Positions 24,494-32,824 of a stretch of 64,000 nucleotides of DNA are shown one piece after another. The translations under genes were made by a program, and so were the position numbers. This DNA is from Myxococcus landrumus. GTDB taxonomy: Bacteria; Myxococcota; Myxococcia; Myxococcales; Myxococcaceae. The first letter of the stretch is position 1, and each line of letters starts with the position of its first letter. Under the pieces are notes generated by a model. It did no database searches. It saw only the letters and a list, made by a program, of their open reading frames with translations, and was not told the DNA's origin. The stretch covers positions 7,804,501-7,868,500 of the forward strand of contig NZ_CP071091.1 in the NCBI RefSeq assembly GCF_017301635.1. Reading direction: 5' to 3'.

Positions 24494-26998
24494 ATGAACG
24501 GCCAGCTCGGTCCTGCGGTGCGAGGCGCGGTTTCCCTGGTGAGAGGGTCCCTCGGGGAAGGGAGTCCCGGGGTGGGCTTGGGGGAGTTCTTCTTCGGCGC
24601 GTGGAACATGCCCCACGGCCATTGCTACCTGTGGAAGCCGGACCTGGTGGTGATGCACGTCCTGTCGGACGCCTTCATCGGGGCCGCCTACTTCATCATC
24701 TCCTTGTCGCTGTACGCCATCGTGCGCCGCACCCGGACGCCCTTCGGGGGGATGGTGCTGTCGTTCGGCGTCTTCATCGCCGCGTGTGGGCTGACGCACT
24801 TCATGGAGATTTGGAACGTCTGGAACTCCGCCTACTACCTGGGGGGCGGCATCAAGGTGGTGACGGCGGTGGCGTCGGTGGCGACGGGCATGTACCTGGT
24901 GCCGTTCCGCCGGAAGGTGGAGGAGTTCACCCAGGCGGCGCGCTTGTCCGAGGAGCGGCGCGTGGGGCTGGAGAAGAGCTCGCAGGAGCTGGAGGTGCTG
25001 TACGCCCGGCTCAAGGCATCCGAGGAGCAGCGCACCCGCTTCTTCGCCAACGTCAGTCATGAGCTGCGCACGCCGCTGACGCTCATCCTGGGGCCCGTGG
25101 AGCGGCTGCTCCAGCAAGGGGAGGGGGCCGAGGCCCCGCACAAGGACCTGGAGGTGGTGCGGCGCAACGCGCGCATGCTGCTGCGCCATGTGAACGCGTT
25201 GTTGGACGTGGCCAAGCTGGACGCGGGGAAGATGCGCGTGCAGTACGCGGAAGTGGACCTGGCGCGGCTGGTGCGCTGGAGCGCGGAGAACTTCGAGGCG
25301 CTGACGGCGGAGCGGCGGCTGGAGCTGGTGCTGGAGCTGCCAGCCAGTCTGCCGGCGCAGGTGGACCCGGAGAAGCTGGAGCGCGTGGTGCTCAACCTCC
25401 TGTCCAACGCGTTCAAGTTCACCCCGGAAGGGGGCCACATCCGCGTCGCGCTGAGCGCGGAGGCGGGATGGGGGCGGCTGGTGGTGGAGGACAACGGGCC
25501 GGGGGTCCCCTCGGATTCGAGAGAGAGCATCTTCGAGCGGTTCCGCCAGGGGGACTCGGACCTGGCGCGCGAGGTGGGCGGCACGGGTCTGGGCCTGGCC
25601 ATCACCCGCGACTTCGTGACGCTGCATGAGGGGCGCGTCTGGGTGGAGGAGCGCTCCGGGGGAGGGGCGCGCTTCGTGGTGGAGCTGCCGCTGATGGCGC
25701 CCACGGGCGTGAAGCTGGTGGAGCGGCTGGAGGTGGAGTCGCAGGGCGTGAGCGCCGGGGCGACGCGCGCGGAGGTGGACCTGCTCCGTCCGGAGGTGAT
25801 GGAGACCGCGCCCGCGCGCGTGGAGGACTCGAGCCGTCCCAGGGTGCTGGTGGTGGAAGACACGCGGGAGATGCGCCGCTTCGTGGTGGAGACGTTGTCC
25901 AAGCACTTCCAGGTGACCACCGCTGTGGATGGAGTGGACGGGTTGGCGCAGGCGGAGCGGATGCATCCGGACGTCATCGTCAGCGACGTGATGATGCCGC
26001 GCATGGGCGGAGACCGGCTGGTGCGCGAGGTGCACACGCGCCCGGGGTTGGAGTCCACGCCGGTGTTGCTGCTCACCGCGCGCGCGGATGAGGCGCTGCG
26101 CGTGGACCTGCTGCGCGCGGGGGCGCAGGACTACGTGGTGAAGCCCTTCGTGTCCGAGGAACTGGTGGCGCGGGTGGCGAACCTGGCGACGATGAAGCGC
26201 ACGCGCGAGGTGTTGCAGGGGTTGCTCGCGGCGCGCTCGGTGGACCTGGAGGCGATGGCGCGGGAGCTGGGCATGCGCAAGCGACAGCTCGAGGTGGCGC
26301 TGGAGACCACCGAGCGCGCGAGCTCATCGCGCAGCACGTTGCTGCGGCTGGTGTCCCATGAGCTGCGCACGCCGCTGTCGGTGCTCCAGCTCACGCTGCA
26401 CGCGCTCCAGCGGGAGCTGGTGGGCCTGCCGCCCCGGGCGCTGGACATGTTCGAGCGGATGCACCGCTCCACGCTGCGCCTGCGGGACATGGTGGAGATG
26501 GTGCTGCAGTACAACCAGCTCGAGGAGGGCCGGCTGGTGGTGCGGCGCGAGGCGGTGGACCTGGGCGGAGTGGTGGACGACGTGGTGGCGGAGGCGCGCG
26601 TGGAGGCGACCCGCAAGGGGCTGGCGCTGGGGCTGGAGCGGCCCGAGGGGAAGCTGCTCGCCCGCACCGACCCGCGCATCGTGCAGTTGGTGCTGCTCAA
26701 CCTGGTGATGAACGCGGTGAAGTACACCGAGAAGGGCCAGGTCTCGGTGGGGGTGGAGGGGTGGCCCCGGGGGTGGCGGTTCCGCGTGCGCGACACGGGC
26801 CCCGGCATTCCCCCGGACGCGCAGGCCCGCGTCTTCGAGCCCTTCGAACACATGGAGCGGCTGGAGAACAAGTCCAAGCCGGGCGTGGGCCTGGGGCTGA
26901 CGCTGGTGCGGGAGATGGTGGCGGTGCTGGGCGGCGTCGTCACGGTGACGTCGCGGCCCGGCGTGGGCAGCGAGTTCACCGTCGAGCTGCCGTCCTGA
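24494..26998 (+). CDS. Hybrid sensor histidine kinase with ethylene-receptor-like membrane sensor, HK-REC-HK
   Basis: 834 residues from ATG 24494, with GGAAGGG six bases upstream; a GTG at 24473 is also in frame. Domains: (1) a three-helix membrane sensor at about 50-140 resembling the plant ETR1/cyanobacterial ethylene-binding domain. It has 'LSDAFIGAAYFII' (Asp59, Tyr66) and FIAACGLTHFMEIW (Cys98, His102), matching ETR1 Asp25, Tyr32, Cys65 and His69. (2) A histidine kinase with SHELRTPLT (His189), N-box Asn305 and 'GGTGLGLAI'. (3) A receiver with phospho-acceptor Asp498 and Lys550. (4) A second kinase with SHELRTPLS (His622), 'NLVMNAVKY', DTGPGIP and 'GVGLGLTLV'. No output regulator is adjacent. 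The gene overlaps the convergent decarboxylase gene by 23 bases. Confidence 0.93.
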   Translation: MNGQLGPAVRGAVSLVRGSLGEGSPGVGLGEFFFGAWNMPHGHCYLWKPDLVVMHVLSDAFIGAAYFIISLSLYAIVRRTRTPFGGMVLSFGVFIAACGLTHFMEIWNVWNSAYYLGGGIKVVTAVASVATGMYLVPFRRKVEEFTQAARLSEERRVGLEKSSQELEVLYARLKASEEQRTRFFANVSHELRTPLTLILGPVERLLQQGEGAEAPHKDLEVVRRNARMLLRHVNALLDVAKLDAGKMRVQYAEVDLARLVRWSAENFEALTAERRLELVLELPASLPAQVDPEKLERVVLNLLSNAFKFTPEGGHIRVALSAEAGWGRLVVEDNGPGVPSDSRESIFERFRQGDSDLAREVGGTGLGLAITRDFVTLHEGRVWVEERSGGGARFVVELPLMAPTGVKLVERLEVESQGVSAGATRAEVDLLRPEVMETAPARVEDSSRPRVLVVEDTREMRRFVVETLSKHFQVTTAVDGVDGLAQAERMHPDVIVSDVMMPRMGGDRLVREVHTRPGLESTPVLLLTARADEALRVDLLRAGAQDYVVKPFVSEELVARVANLATMKRTREVLQGLLAARSVDLEAMARELGMRKRQLEVALETTERASSSRSTLLRLVSHELRTPLSVLQLTLHALQRELVGLPPRALDMFERMHRSTLRLRDMVEMVLQYNQLEEGRLVVRREAVDLGGVVDDVVAEARVEATRKGLALGLERPEGKLLARTDPRIVQLVLLNLVMNAVKYTEKGQVSVGVEGWPRGWRFRVRDTGPGIPPDAQARVFEPFEHMERLENKSKPGVGLGLTLVREMVAVLGGVVTVTSRPGVGSEFTVELPS

Positions 26999-28418
26999 GG
27001 GCCTCCATCAGCGCGTCCAGGTCCGCGTCGGTGGTGAGCGGATTGATGAGGGTGACTCGCAGGTACACGCCTTGGGGCAGCTTCGTCTGCACGAGGTAGA
27101 AGTCGCCGCGAGTCACCAGCCGCTCCCGCAGCCGCGCCTGCAAGCCGTCCCACTCCTCCGGCGGGACGTGCGCGGGGGTGTGGCGGAAGCAGAGGATGTT
27201 GCAGTCGGGCGTCACCGGCACCTGGAAGTCGCCGGCGGCGGACAGGCGCTCGGCGAAGCGGCGGGCCTGGGCGTAGGACTCCGTCACCGCGTCCGCGAAC
27301 AGGCGCGTGCCCAGCACGCTCAGGCACGTGTAGAGCTTGAGCGCCATCATCTCCTTGGTGCACTCCATCGTCCGCAGGCCCACGTCGCTCCAGGGGCGCT
27401 CGGTGTCGCCGAAGAGGTAGCTGGCCTCTTGCGCGAAGGACTCGAACGAGCGGGCGCCGTCGCGGAAGAGGACGGCGGTGATGAGCGCGGGCATGAGCAG
27501 GCCCTTGTGCGCGTCCCACACCACGGAGTCCGCGCGGTCGATGCCGCGCACCTGGTGGCGATGGGGGGCGCTGAGCACGGCGGCGGCGCCGTGAGCCGCG
27601 TCCACGTGGAACCACAGGCCGTGTTGCTCGCAGAAGTCGGCCACGGGCTCCAGCGGGTCGAACGCGCCCGTCGCGGTGGAGCCCGCGCTGGCCACCACGG
27701 CGATGACCTTGCGTCCCGCGAGCGTGGCCTTCTCCAGCGCGGGCGCGAGGGCTTCCGGACGGAGGCGGAAGCGCTCGTCCACGGCGACGGGGATGAGGCC
27801 GTTGGCGCCCCAGCCCATGACCCGCGTGGCGCGCGAGAGGCTGTAGTGCGCGGTGGCGGGCACCAGCGCCGCGAGGGGCGGGCCCGCGTGGGCACCCTCG
27901 TTCCATGCGTCGTAGCCAGCCTTGGCCTGACGCGCGGCGAGCAGCGCGGTGAGGTTGCCCAGCGAGCCTCCGGAGGTCAGCACTCCGTCCGCCGTCTCTG
28001 GCAGGCCGAGGCGCGCCGCCATCCAGCGCAATACATTGCGCTCCATGGCGGTGGAGACGGGGCCCATCTCATACACGGCCATGCCGTTGTTGAGCAGGGA
28101 CGAGACGGCGTCACACAGCGCGGCCAGCGGCACGGGCGCCGTCACCTGGTGGCCCACGTAGCGCGGGTGATGCAAGTGATTGGAGCCGGAGAGCACGCGC
28201 GCCATCAGCTCCGCGAAGGTCTCCGTGGGCTCCTCGGGGAAGGCCGCGGCGAAGCGGTCCACGTTCACCGCGGGCGCCGCCCACGGCAGCACCGGCAGGC
28301 CGTCACCGCGCTGGGCCTGGGCGAGGTAGTCCGCCAGGGTCTCCACGAGTTGGCGGCCCTGGTGACGGAACGACTCGGCGTCATAGGCTGCGGTGATGCG
28401 CTCACGGAAGTGGGTCAT
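26976..28418 (-). CDS. Pyridoxal-phosphate-dependent decarboxylase (group II)
   Basis: 480 residues, ATG 28418. Group II decarboxylase pattern: 'NHLHHPRYVGHQVTAPVPLAAL', 'GVLTSGGSLGNLTALLAARQ', 'HYSLSRATRVMG' (His191 stacks on PLP), 'WFHVDAAHGAAAVLS' (Asp273 binds the pyridine N) and SVVWDAHKGLLMPAL (Lys305 forms the Schiff base). Relatives decarboxylate L-2,4-diaminobutyrate, glutamate, aspartate or aromatic amino acids; the sequence alone does not settle the substrate. Cytoplasmic. The 3' end overlaps the hybrid kinase gene on the other strand. Confidence 0.92.
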   Translation of the reverse strand: MTHFRERITAAYDAESFRHQGRQLVETLADYLAQAQRGDGLPVLPWAAPAVNVDRFAAAFPEEPTETFAELMARVLSGSNHLHHPRYVGHQVTAPVPLAALCDAVSSLLNNGMAVYEMGPVSTAMERNVLRWMAARLGLPETADGVLTSGGSLGNLTALLAARQAKAGYDAWNEGAHAGPPLAALVPATAHYSLSRATRVMGWGANGLIPVAVDERFRLRPEALAPALEKATLAGRKVIAVVASAGSTATGAFDPLEPVADFCEQHGLWFHVDAAHGAAAVLSAPHRHQVRGIDRADSVVWDAHKGLLMPALITAVLFRDGARSFESFAQEASYLFGDTERPWSDVGLRTMECTKEMMALKLYTCLSVLGTRLFADAVTESYAQARRFAERLSAAGDFQVPVTPDCNILCFRHTPAHVPPEEWDGLQARLRERLVTRGDFYLVQTKLPQGVYLRVTLINPLTTDADLDALMEALRTAARR

Positions 28419-28614
28419 GATGGTGCGACAACCTAGCCTCGCTCCGCGCCCGCGTCCCCGAGTCCGTGCACGCCCCCCGTGAGTGCTTGCTTCGTGGGTG
28501 AGGTCTCACCTGCCCGGCGAGCGGACGGGCTGGCCCGCGCGCGTGAAACGCATTATCTCCCCGAGGAGGGACGCGCCTGTCGCGCGACACCCGGCACACT
28601 CGAGGAAACGCACC

Positions 28615-28851
28615 ATGGCCGATGCGAAGGTGACGATTACCTACTGTGGTTCTTGAGGCTACAGGCCTCGGGCCGCCCGTGCGGCGGTCGCGCTGAAGGA
28701 TGAGCTGGATGTGGTGGCGGAGCTGAAGACGGGGCCCTCCGGAAGCTACGAGGTCGCCGTGAATGGGAAGGTGGTCGTCCGCAAGGACTCGCTCGCCTTC
28801 CCCACGGACCAGGAGGTGGTGGACGCGGTCGCGCGCGCCCTGGACGGCTAG
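28615..28851 (+). CDS. SelW-like Rdx-family selenoprotein (in-frame UGA as selenocysteine)
   Basis: 78 codons from ATG 28615 (GAGGAAA seven bases upstream) to TAG 28849-28851, with one in-frame TGA at codon 14 (28654-28656). Translating the TGA as Sec gives 'ITYCGSUGYRPRAARAA', the CxxU redox motif plus the conserved GY.PRA of SelW/SelT/SelH. It is followed by 'ELKTGPSGSYEVAVNGKVV' and 'SLAFPTDQEVVDAVARAL', all family hallmarks. The codon bias is intact on both sides of the TGA, so a simple nonsense mutation is unlikely. A short hairpin just after the TGA fits a bacterial SECIS. Expected role: a small thioredoxin-like cytoplasmic redox protein. The selenium machinery (selA, selB, selC) lies outside this window. 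Confidence 0.85.
28672..28685 (+). promoter_or_regulatory. Candidate bacterial SECIS hairpin
   Basis: GCCGC (28672-28676), loop CCGT, GCGGC (28681-28685). The loop begins 21 bases after the UGA at 28654-28656, inside the usual spacing of bacterial SECIS elements, and it contains a G-U. An alternative stem GAGGC/GCCTC (28655-28659 with 28665-28669) overlaps the UGA itself. Not experimentally known. Confidence 0.5.
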
Positions 28852-29010
28852 CCACCCCATGAGCAGGGCGGCCCGGTGAGCCCCGGGTCGCCCCCATGGC
28901 CGAATGGCCAGATGTCCTGTTCGCGACACTTCTCCAGGGGCGATGCGGGCGGCTCCCAGCCGAGGGAGCGGACGCGGAGGGGTGCTCCCAGGTGGGCGGA
29001 TGCGGGCGCA

Positions 29011-29042
29011 CCTTCAGCGGCAGGAGCCTTCAGCGGCAGGAG
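29011..29042 (+). repeat. Perfect 16-bp tandem duplication upstream of a small gene
   Basis: CCTTCAGCGGCAGGAG occurs twice without interruption (29011-29026 and 29027-29042). The second copy supplies the CAGGAG ribosome binding site of the gene starting at 29051, so the duplication may have doubled a translation signal. Confidence 0.9.
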
Positions 29043-29050
29043 GTGGACGG

Positions 29051-29356
29051 ATGGCCTGGCCCGATACCGCGTCGCCCTATGAGCGGCGCTCCATCGTGAG
29101 TGGCATGCGCGTGCGGGATGGCGCGGGGACCTTCCTCGGGTATGTGGCGCTCGTGAGCGGGGAGCACCTCTACACGCGCCGCTGGCCCTTCAGCCGTCAT
29201 TGGGGCCAGGTGGAGCTGTCACGCATCCGGCACGTGACGCCCGGTGTGGTGGAGCTGGAAGGACACGGCGCCGTGGACGTGGCGCGCCGCTCCCTGCACG
29301 GGGAAATCACGACGCAGACGTTTCCCCTGGTGGAGCCCGAAGCCGTGCACGGTTGA
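29051..29356 (+). CDS. Small PRC-barrel-like protein
   Basis: 101 residues from ATG 29051 with AGGAGGTG upstream; the long upstream open frame is not coding. The sequence 'SGMRVRDGAGTFLGYVALVSGEHLYTRRWPF' followed by 'RHVTPGVVELEGHGAV' has the 'V.D..G..LG.V' strand pattern of PRC-barrel/DUF2171-type domains that often bind photosynthetic or ribosome-associated partners. The assignment is tentative and the function is unknown. It precedes dapD by 65 bases on the same strand. Confidence 0.75.
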   Translation: MAWPDTASPYERRSIVSGMRVRDGAGTFLGYVALVSGEHLYTRRWPFSRHWGQVELSRIRHVTPGVVELEGHGAVDVARRSLHGEITTQTFPLVEPEAVHG

Positions 29357-29421
29357 GTGGGTCCGCGGGGGCTTCACGTTGGTGCGGCGCGCCGCGCGGA
29401 ATTGTGCTTCAAGGAGGCGCC

Positions 29422-30246
29422 ATGTTGCCCATTGAAGAGCTTTCCCAGAAGGTCTCCGCCGCGTTCGCGGACCGGACGAAACTCAAGGACCCGGACTTCG
29501 TGTCCGCCGTGCGCGAGACCGTCGCGCGCCTGGACTCCGGTGAGCTGCGCGTCGCGGAGAAAGGCCCGGACGGCTGGAAGGTCCACGCCTGGGTGAAGGA
29601 AGCCATCCTCCTGTTCTTCGCCGTGTCGGAGATGAAGGTGATGGAGGTGGGGCCTTTCGAGTTCCACGACAAGGTCCCTCTGAAGAAGGGCCTGGACAAG
29701 GCGGGCGTGCGGGTGGTGCCGCCGGGTACGGTGCGCTACGGCGCCTTCGTGGAGCGCGGCGCGGTGGTGATGCCGGGCTATGTGAACATCGGCGCGCGCG
29801 TGGGCTCGGGCACCATGGTGGACACGTGGGCCACGGTGGGAAGCTGCGCGCAGGTGGGCAGCGACGTCCACCTGTCCGGCGGCGTGGGACTCGGGGGCGT
29901 GCTGGAGCCGCCCACCGCGTCGCCCGTCATCATCGAGGACCGCGCCTTCCTGGGCAGCCGCTGCATCGTCGTGGAGGGCGTGGTGGTGGAGGAGGAGGCG
30001 GTGCTGGGCGCCAACGTGGTGCTCACCGCGTCCACGCAAATCATCGACGTCACCGGCCCCGAGGAGCGCGTCTACAAGGGCCGCGTCCCCGCTCGCAGCG
30101 TGGTGATTCCCGGGATGCGGGAGAAGCAATTCCCCGCTGGGAAGTACATGGTCCCCTGCGCGCTCATCATCGGCCAGCGGACACAATCGACTGACAAGAA
30201 GACGAGTCTCAACTCGGCCCTGCGCGACTTCGCCGTGCCTGTATAG
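29422..30246 (+). CDS. dapD: 2,3,4,5-tetrahydropyridine-2,6-dicarboxylate N-succinyltransferase (DapD)
   Basis: 274 residues from ATG 29422, with AAGGAGG seven bases upstream. The N-terminal helical part is followed by a left-handed beta-helix of hexapeptide repeats, including 'RYGAFVERGAVVMPGYVNIGARVGSGTMVDTWATVGSCAQVGSDVHLSGGVGLGGVLEP'. The insertion 'PVIIEDRAFLGSRCIVVEGVVV' and the C-terminal 'QRTQSTDKKTSLNSALRDF' are classic DapD. It transfers succinyl from succinyl-CoA to tetrahydrodipicolinate in the succinylase branch of lysine/meso-diaminopimelate synthesis. dapE follows at 34443, with three unrelated genes between them. Cytoplasmic trimer by family knowledge. Confidence 0.96.
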   Translation: MLPIEELSQKVSAAFADRTKLKDPDFVSAVRETVARLDSGELRVAEKGPDGWKVHAWVKEAILLFFAVSEMKVMEVGPFEFHDKVPLKKGLDKAGVRVVPPGTVRYGAFVERGAVVMPGYVNIGARVGSGTMVDTWATVGSCAQVGSDVHLSGGVGLGGVLEPPTASPVIIEDRAFLGSRCIVVEGVVVEEEAVLGANVVLTASTQIIDVTGPEERVYKGRVPARSVVIPGMREKQFPAGKYMVPCALIIGQRTQSTDKKTSLNSALRDFAVPV

Positions 30247-30268
30247 GCGTCCTCGGAAATCCAGAGCG

Positions 30269-30928
30269 GTGGAGGCTTCCGTAGAGGAGATGATGGCGCA
30301 CCTCGACGACATCCTGGCGGAGTGGGTCCTGGAGACCCTGGAGCCCCCCGCTCGGGAGGCCGCCGAGCGCCATCTGGCGGAGTGCGCGCGGTGCCAGGGA
30401 GAGGTTCGACGTCTGTCCTTGGCGCGCGACGCCCTGTCTGTGTTGACGCCCCCCGTCGACCCCCCTGAGTCCGTGCTGGGGGCGCTGATGGAGCGGATGG
30501 AAGGGCCTCGCCGCTTCGAGCGCTTCGCGGACCCGGTGGCCTCGTTCTTCGACCTGTCGCGGGAGCACTCGCTGCGGATGTTGGAGTCCTTGGGGGATGC
30601 GTCGCGGTGGATGCCGGGGCCGGTGGAGGGCTCGGAGTTGTTCCCCGTGGAGCCGGGCCCCGCGCGCGAGGGGATGATGGCCGCGGTGCTGCGGCTGCAT
30701 CCGGGCGTGCGCTACCCCAAGCACACGCACCTGGGTCGCGAGCTGAACCTCGTGTTGGAGGGGGGGCTGCGCGAGGACTCCGGTCACGAGGTCTGGCCGG
30801 GCGAGGCGCTGGAGAAGACGGAGGGCAGCGCCCACGGGTTCTCGGCGCTGCACGGCCCTGCGTGTCTTTGCGCGGTGTTGCTGGAGGGCGCCACGGAGTT
30901 CGAGGAGGCCCTCGCTTCGCCGCCGTGA
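30269..30928 (+). CDS. ChrR-like anti-sigma factor with zinc finger and cupin domain (orphan)
   Basis: 219 residues from GTG 30269; ATGs at 30290 and 30293, next to GAGGAG, are alternative starts. The anti-sigma zinc-binding motif 'EAAERHLAECARCQGEVRRL' has His-x3-Cys-x2-Cys. The C-terminal half 'REGMMAAVLRLHPGVRYPKHTHLGRELNLVLEGGLREDSG' is a ChrR-type cupin with two His-rich metal sites (HTH...E, then EGSAHGFSAL). In RpoE/ChrR pairs this protein releases its sigma factor on singlet-oxygen stress. No ECF sigma gene is adjacent; the only one in the window is at 56785, with its own anti-sigma factor. So this copy may act in trans or in another role. Confidence 0.85.
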   Translation: MEASVEEMMAHLDDILAEWVLETLEPPAREAAERHLAECARCQGEVRRLSLARDALSVLTPPVDPPESVLGALMERMEGPRRFERFADPVASFFDLSREHSLRMLESLGDASRWMPGPVEGSELFPVEPGPAREGMMAAVLRLHPGVRYPKHTHLGRELNLVLEGGLREDSGHEVWPGEALEKTEGSAHGFSALHGPACLCAVLLEGATEFEEALASPP

Positions 30929-31035
30929 GTTGACGTAGGCTTCGAGACATCTGGCGCCCCTACTTCGTCCATGAGCCCTTGCTGGCTTGCCAGCGGGGCG
31001 GGGCGCCGACTTTTCTTCTCGGCTCGGGAGTGGGC

Positions 31036-32811
31036 ATGCCTCGGGTGCTCGATGACGTCGTGGGGGCTCTGGAGCACGACGGGGCGTGGACACACGAAGG
31101 GGCCAGCGCCTTCGACCTGTCCGGTACGGACCCGCTGACGCACCTGACCTTCACGAAGGGCTCGGCGCTGCTCGAGGAGACCTTCTACCGGACCCAGCAG
31201 GACGAGATTCGCGAGTATGCGACGGCGCTGCTCCACGCCGAGCGGCATGAGCGGGGCTTCGGCTGGAAGTTCGCCGCGTACATGCGGGACCCGGTGAAGG
31301 GGAAGGGCAATCGCATCCAGGGAAGTGTCGCGCCGGCCATCCTCGCCGCGGCGGACCCGGGCGGCCCCTTCACGGAGGAGTACACGTTCCGCTGTCTGCG
31401 CCACCGCGCGGATGACGTCGCGTTGTTCGTCACGCACTTCGAGAACCTGGGGCTCGGCGAAGTCCCGGAGGCCGCGCGCAAGGGCATGGCGCGGGCGCTG
31501 GCGCAGATGGATGAGTACCAGGTGCTCAAGTATTCGCGGCGGCAGTTCCCGCTGATGCGGCGCCGGAAGAACGGCCAGCGCGCGAGCCTGCGGCTGGTGG
31601 ATGCGATGGGATTGGCGAAGGTGCACCTGGACGAGCGCACGCTGAAGCTCTACCGCTACCTGCACGCGCCGACGCGGGAGCGCGCGGGCCTGACGCAGGG
31701 GCTGGCGCTGCTGGAGGCGCGGCGCGCGTACTTCGGCGGCGAGGCGAGCGTGGAGAACTTCGTCCAGGGGCGCCTGTCCACGGAGCAGGCGCTGTCCTTC
31801 ATGGGCTCGACGGCGGAGACGTGGCGGCGCGTGCTGGACGTGCCGGGCCTGCTGCCGGACATGGCCTTCAAGGGCTACGTGCGAGCCATGTATCAGGCAG
31901 GTATCCCGGTGGAGGTGCTGGTGGCCGAGGCCCGCAAGCGCCGCTTCGCGGGCCTGTGGCCTCATCAAATCTACATGGGCTGGCGCGCGGCGATGGAGGG
32001 CAAGTCACGCCCGAACTACTCGGGAGACAAGATTGTCTTCACGGCGGAGCCCGCCCCCGCCCTCGCGCCTGTGTTCGAGGTCATCCTGGAGCAGGTGTGC
32101 AAGGGATTGCTGCCGAAGGGGCCCAGCCTGGGGCTGGCGGACATCTCCGGCTCCATGTTCGGCACACCCTTGGGCGGGGCGAAGAGCTCCGCGCAGGTGG
32201 GCGACGTGGCGGTGACGCTGGCGGCGGTGATGGCGCGGGAGCTGGGCTACGCGGCGACGTTCGCGGACGACTGCTACCTGGAGAACCTGCGCGAGAAGCA
32301 GGGCGTGTTCAGCCTCGCGAAGAAGCTGTGTGAAGGGAAGGGCTGGGGCAGCACGCAGGTGGCCAACTCGGTGGTGAACCTCATCTTCACCCTGCTGGAC
32401 CAGCCCTCGCGCCCGAGGCCGCGCACGCTCTACTTCTTCTCCGACATGCAGTTCCATCCGCCACAGTCCCAGGCGTTGATGCCGCAGCGGGTCCAGAAGC
32501 TGCGGGAGCGCGCCATCGAGTTCGATGTGACGGTGCCGCCCCTCCTGGCCGCCATCCAGGCGTGGCACGAGTTCCTGGGGCCGGTGGACGTGGTGCTGTG
32601 GAACCTGGCGGCGTACGAGAACGCGCCCTTGCCGTCCTCCGTTCCGCACGTGCTGCTGCTCGCGGGCTTCGACGCCAACTCGTTCCGTCACGTGTCCGAG
32701 TGGCAGGCGAAGGGCAGCCCCGCGGTGCCGGAGAAGTCGGGTCCCGCGCTGACGCCCGCGGATGCGGCGGCGAAGAACAGCGTGGAGCTCGACTTCATCC
32801 GGACCTTCTGA
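31036..32811 (+). CDS. TROVE domain protein (Ro60-like, with C-terminal vWA/MIDAS)
   Basis: 591 residues from ATG 31036; the frame continues upstream to a TTG at 30979 but without coding character. The N-terminal two-thirds resemble the TROVE ring of Ro60 and Rsr: 'GFGWKFAAYMRDPVKGKGNRIQGSV', then 'QMDEYQVLKYSRRQFPLM' and 'GLAKVHLDERTLKLYRYL'. The C-terminal part is a von Willebrand A fold with a complete metal site: LADISGSM (Asp369), GSTQVANSV (Thr440) and FFSDM (Asp470). Bacterial Ro proteins bind small Y-like RNAs and act in RNA quality control with PNPase or RtcB, but neither gene is present here. No Y-RNA-like structure was identified nearby. Confidence 0.82.
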   Translation: MPRVLDDVVGALEHDGAWTHEGASAFDLSGTDPLTHLTFTKGSALLEETFYRTQQDEIREYATALLHAERHERGFGWKFAAYMRDPVKGKGNRIQGSVAPAILAAADPGGPFTEEYTFRCLRHRADDVALFVTHFENLGLGEVPEAARKGMARALAQMDEYQVLKYSRRQFPLMRRRKNGQRASLRLVDAMGLAKVHLDERTLKLYRYLHAPTRERAGLTQGLALLEARRAYFGGEASVENFVQGRLSTEQALSFMGSTAETWRRVLDVPGLLPDMAFKGYVRAMYQAGIPVEVLVAEARKRRFAGLWPHQIYMGWRAAMEGKSRPNYSGDKIVFTAEPAPALAPVFEVILEQVCKGLLPKGPSLGLADISGSMFGTPLGGAKSSAQVGDVAVTLAAVMARELGYAATFADDCYLENLREKQGVFSLAKKLCEGKGWGSTQVANSVVNLIFTLLDQPSRPRPRTLYFFSDMQFHPPQSQALMPQRVQKLRERAIEFDVTVPPLLAAIQAWHEFLGPVDVVLWNLAAYENAPLPSSVPHVLLLAGFDANSFRHVSEWQAKGSPAVPEKSGPALTPADAAAKNSVELDFIRTF

Positions 32812-32824
32812 CGGCGCCGCGGGC

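Noticed and set aside
24374..27906. Long open frames on the minus strand opposite the hybrid kinase
   Set aside because: Low-complexity His/Arg/Ser-rich translations produced by strong third-position G/C bias of the kinase gene.
28654..28656. The TGA in the SelW-like gene as a nonsense mutation (pseudogene)
   Set aside because: It falls exactly at the Sec/Cys position of the family motif with intact coding on both sides; a selenoprotein is the better reading.
29200..29421. Extended N-terminus of dapD
   Set aside because: Overlaps the small PRC-like gene, is Arg/Gly-rich and lacks a ribosome binding site, while ATG 29422 has AAGGAGG and matches the family N-terminus.
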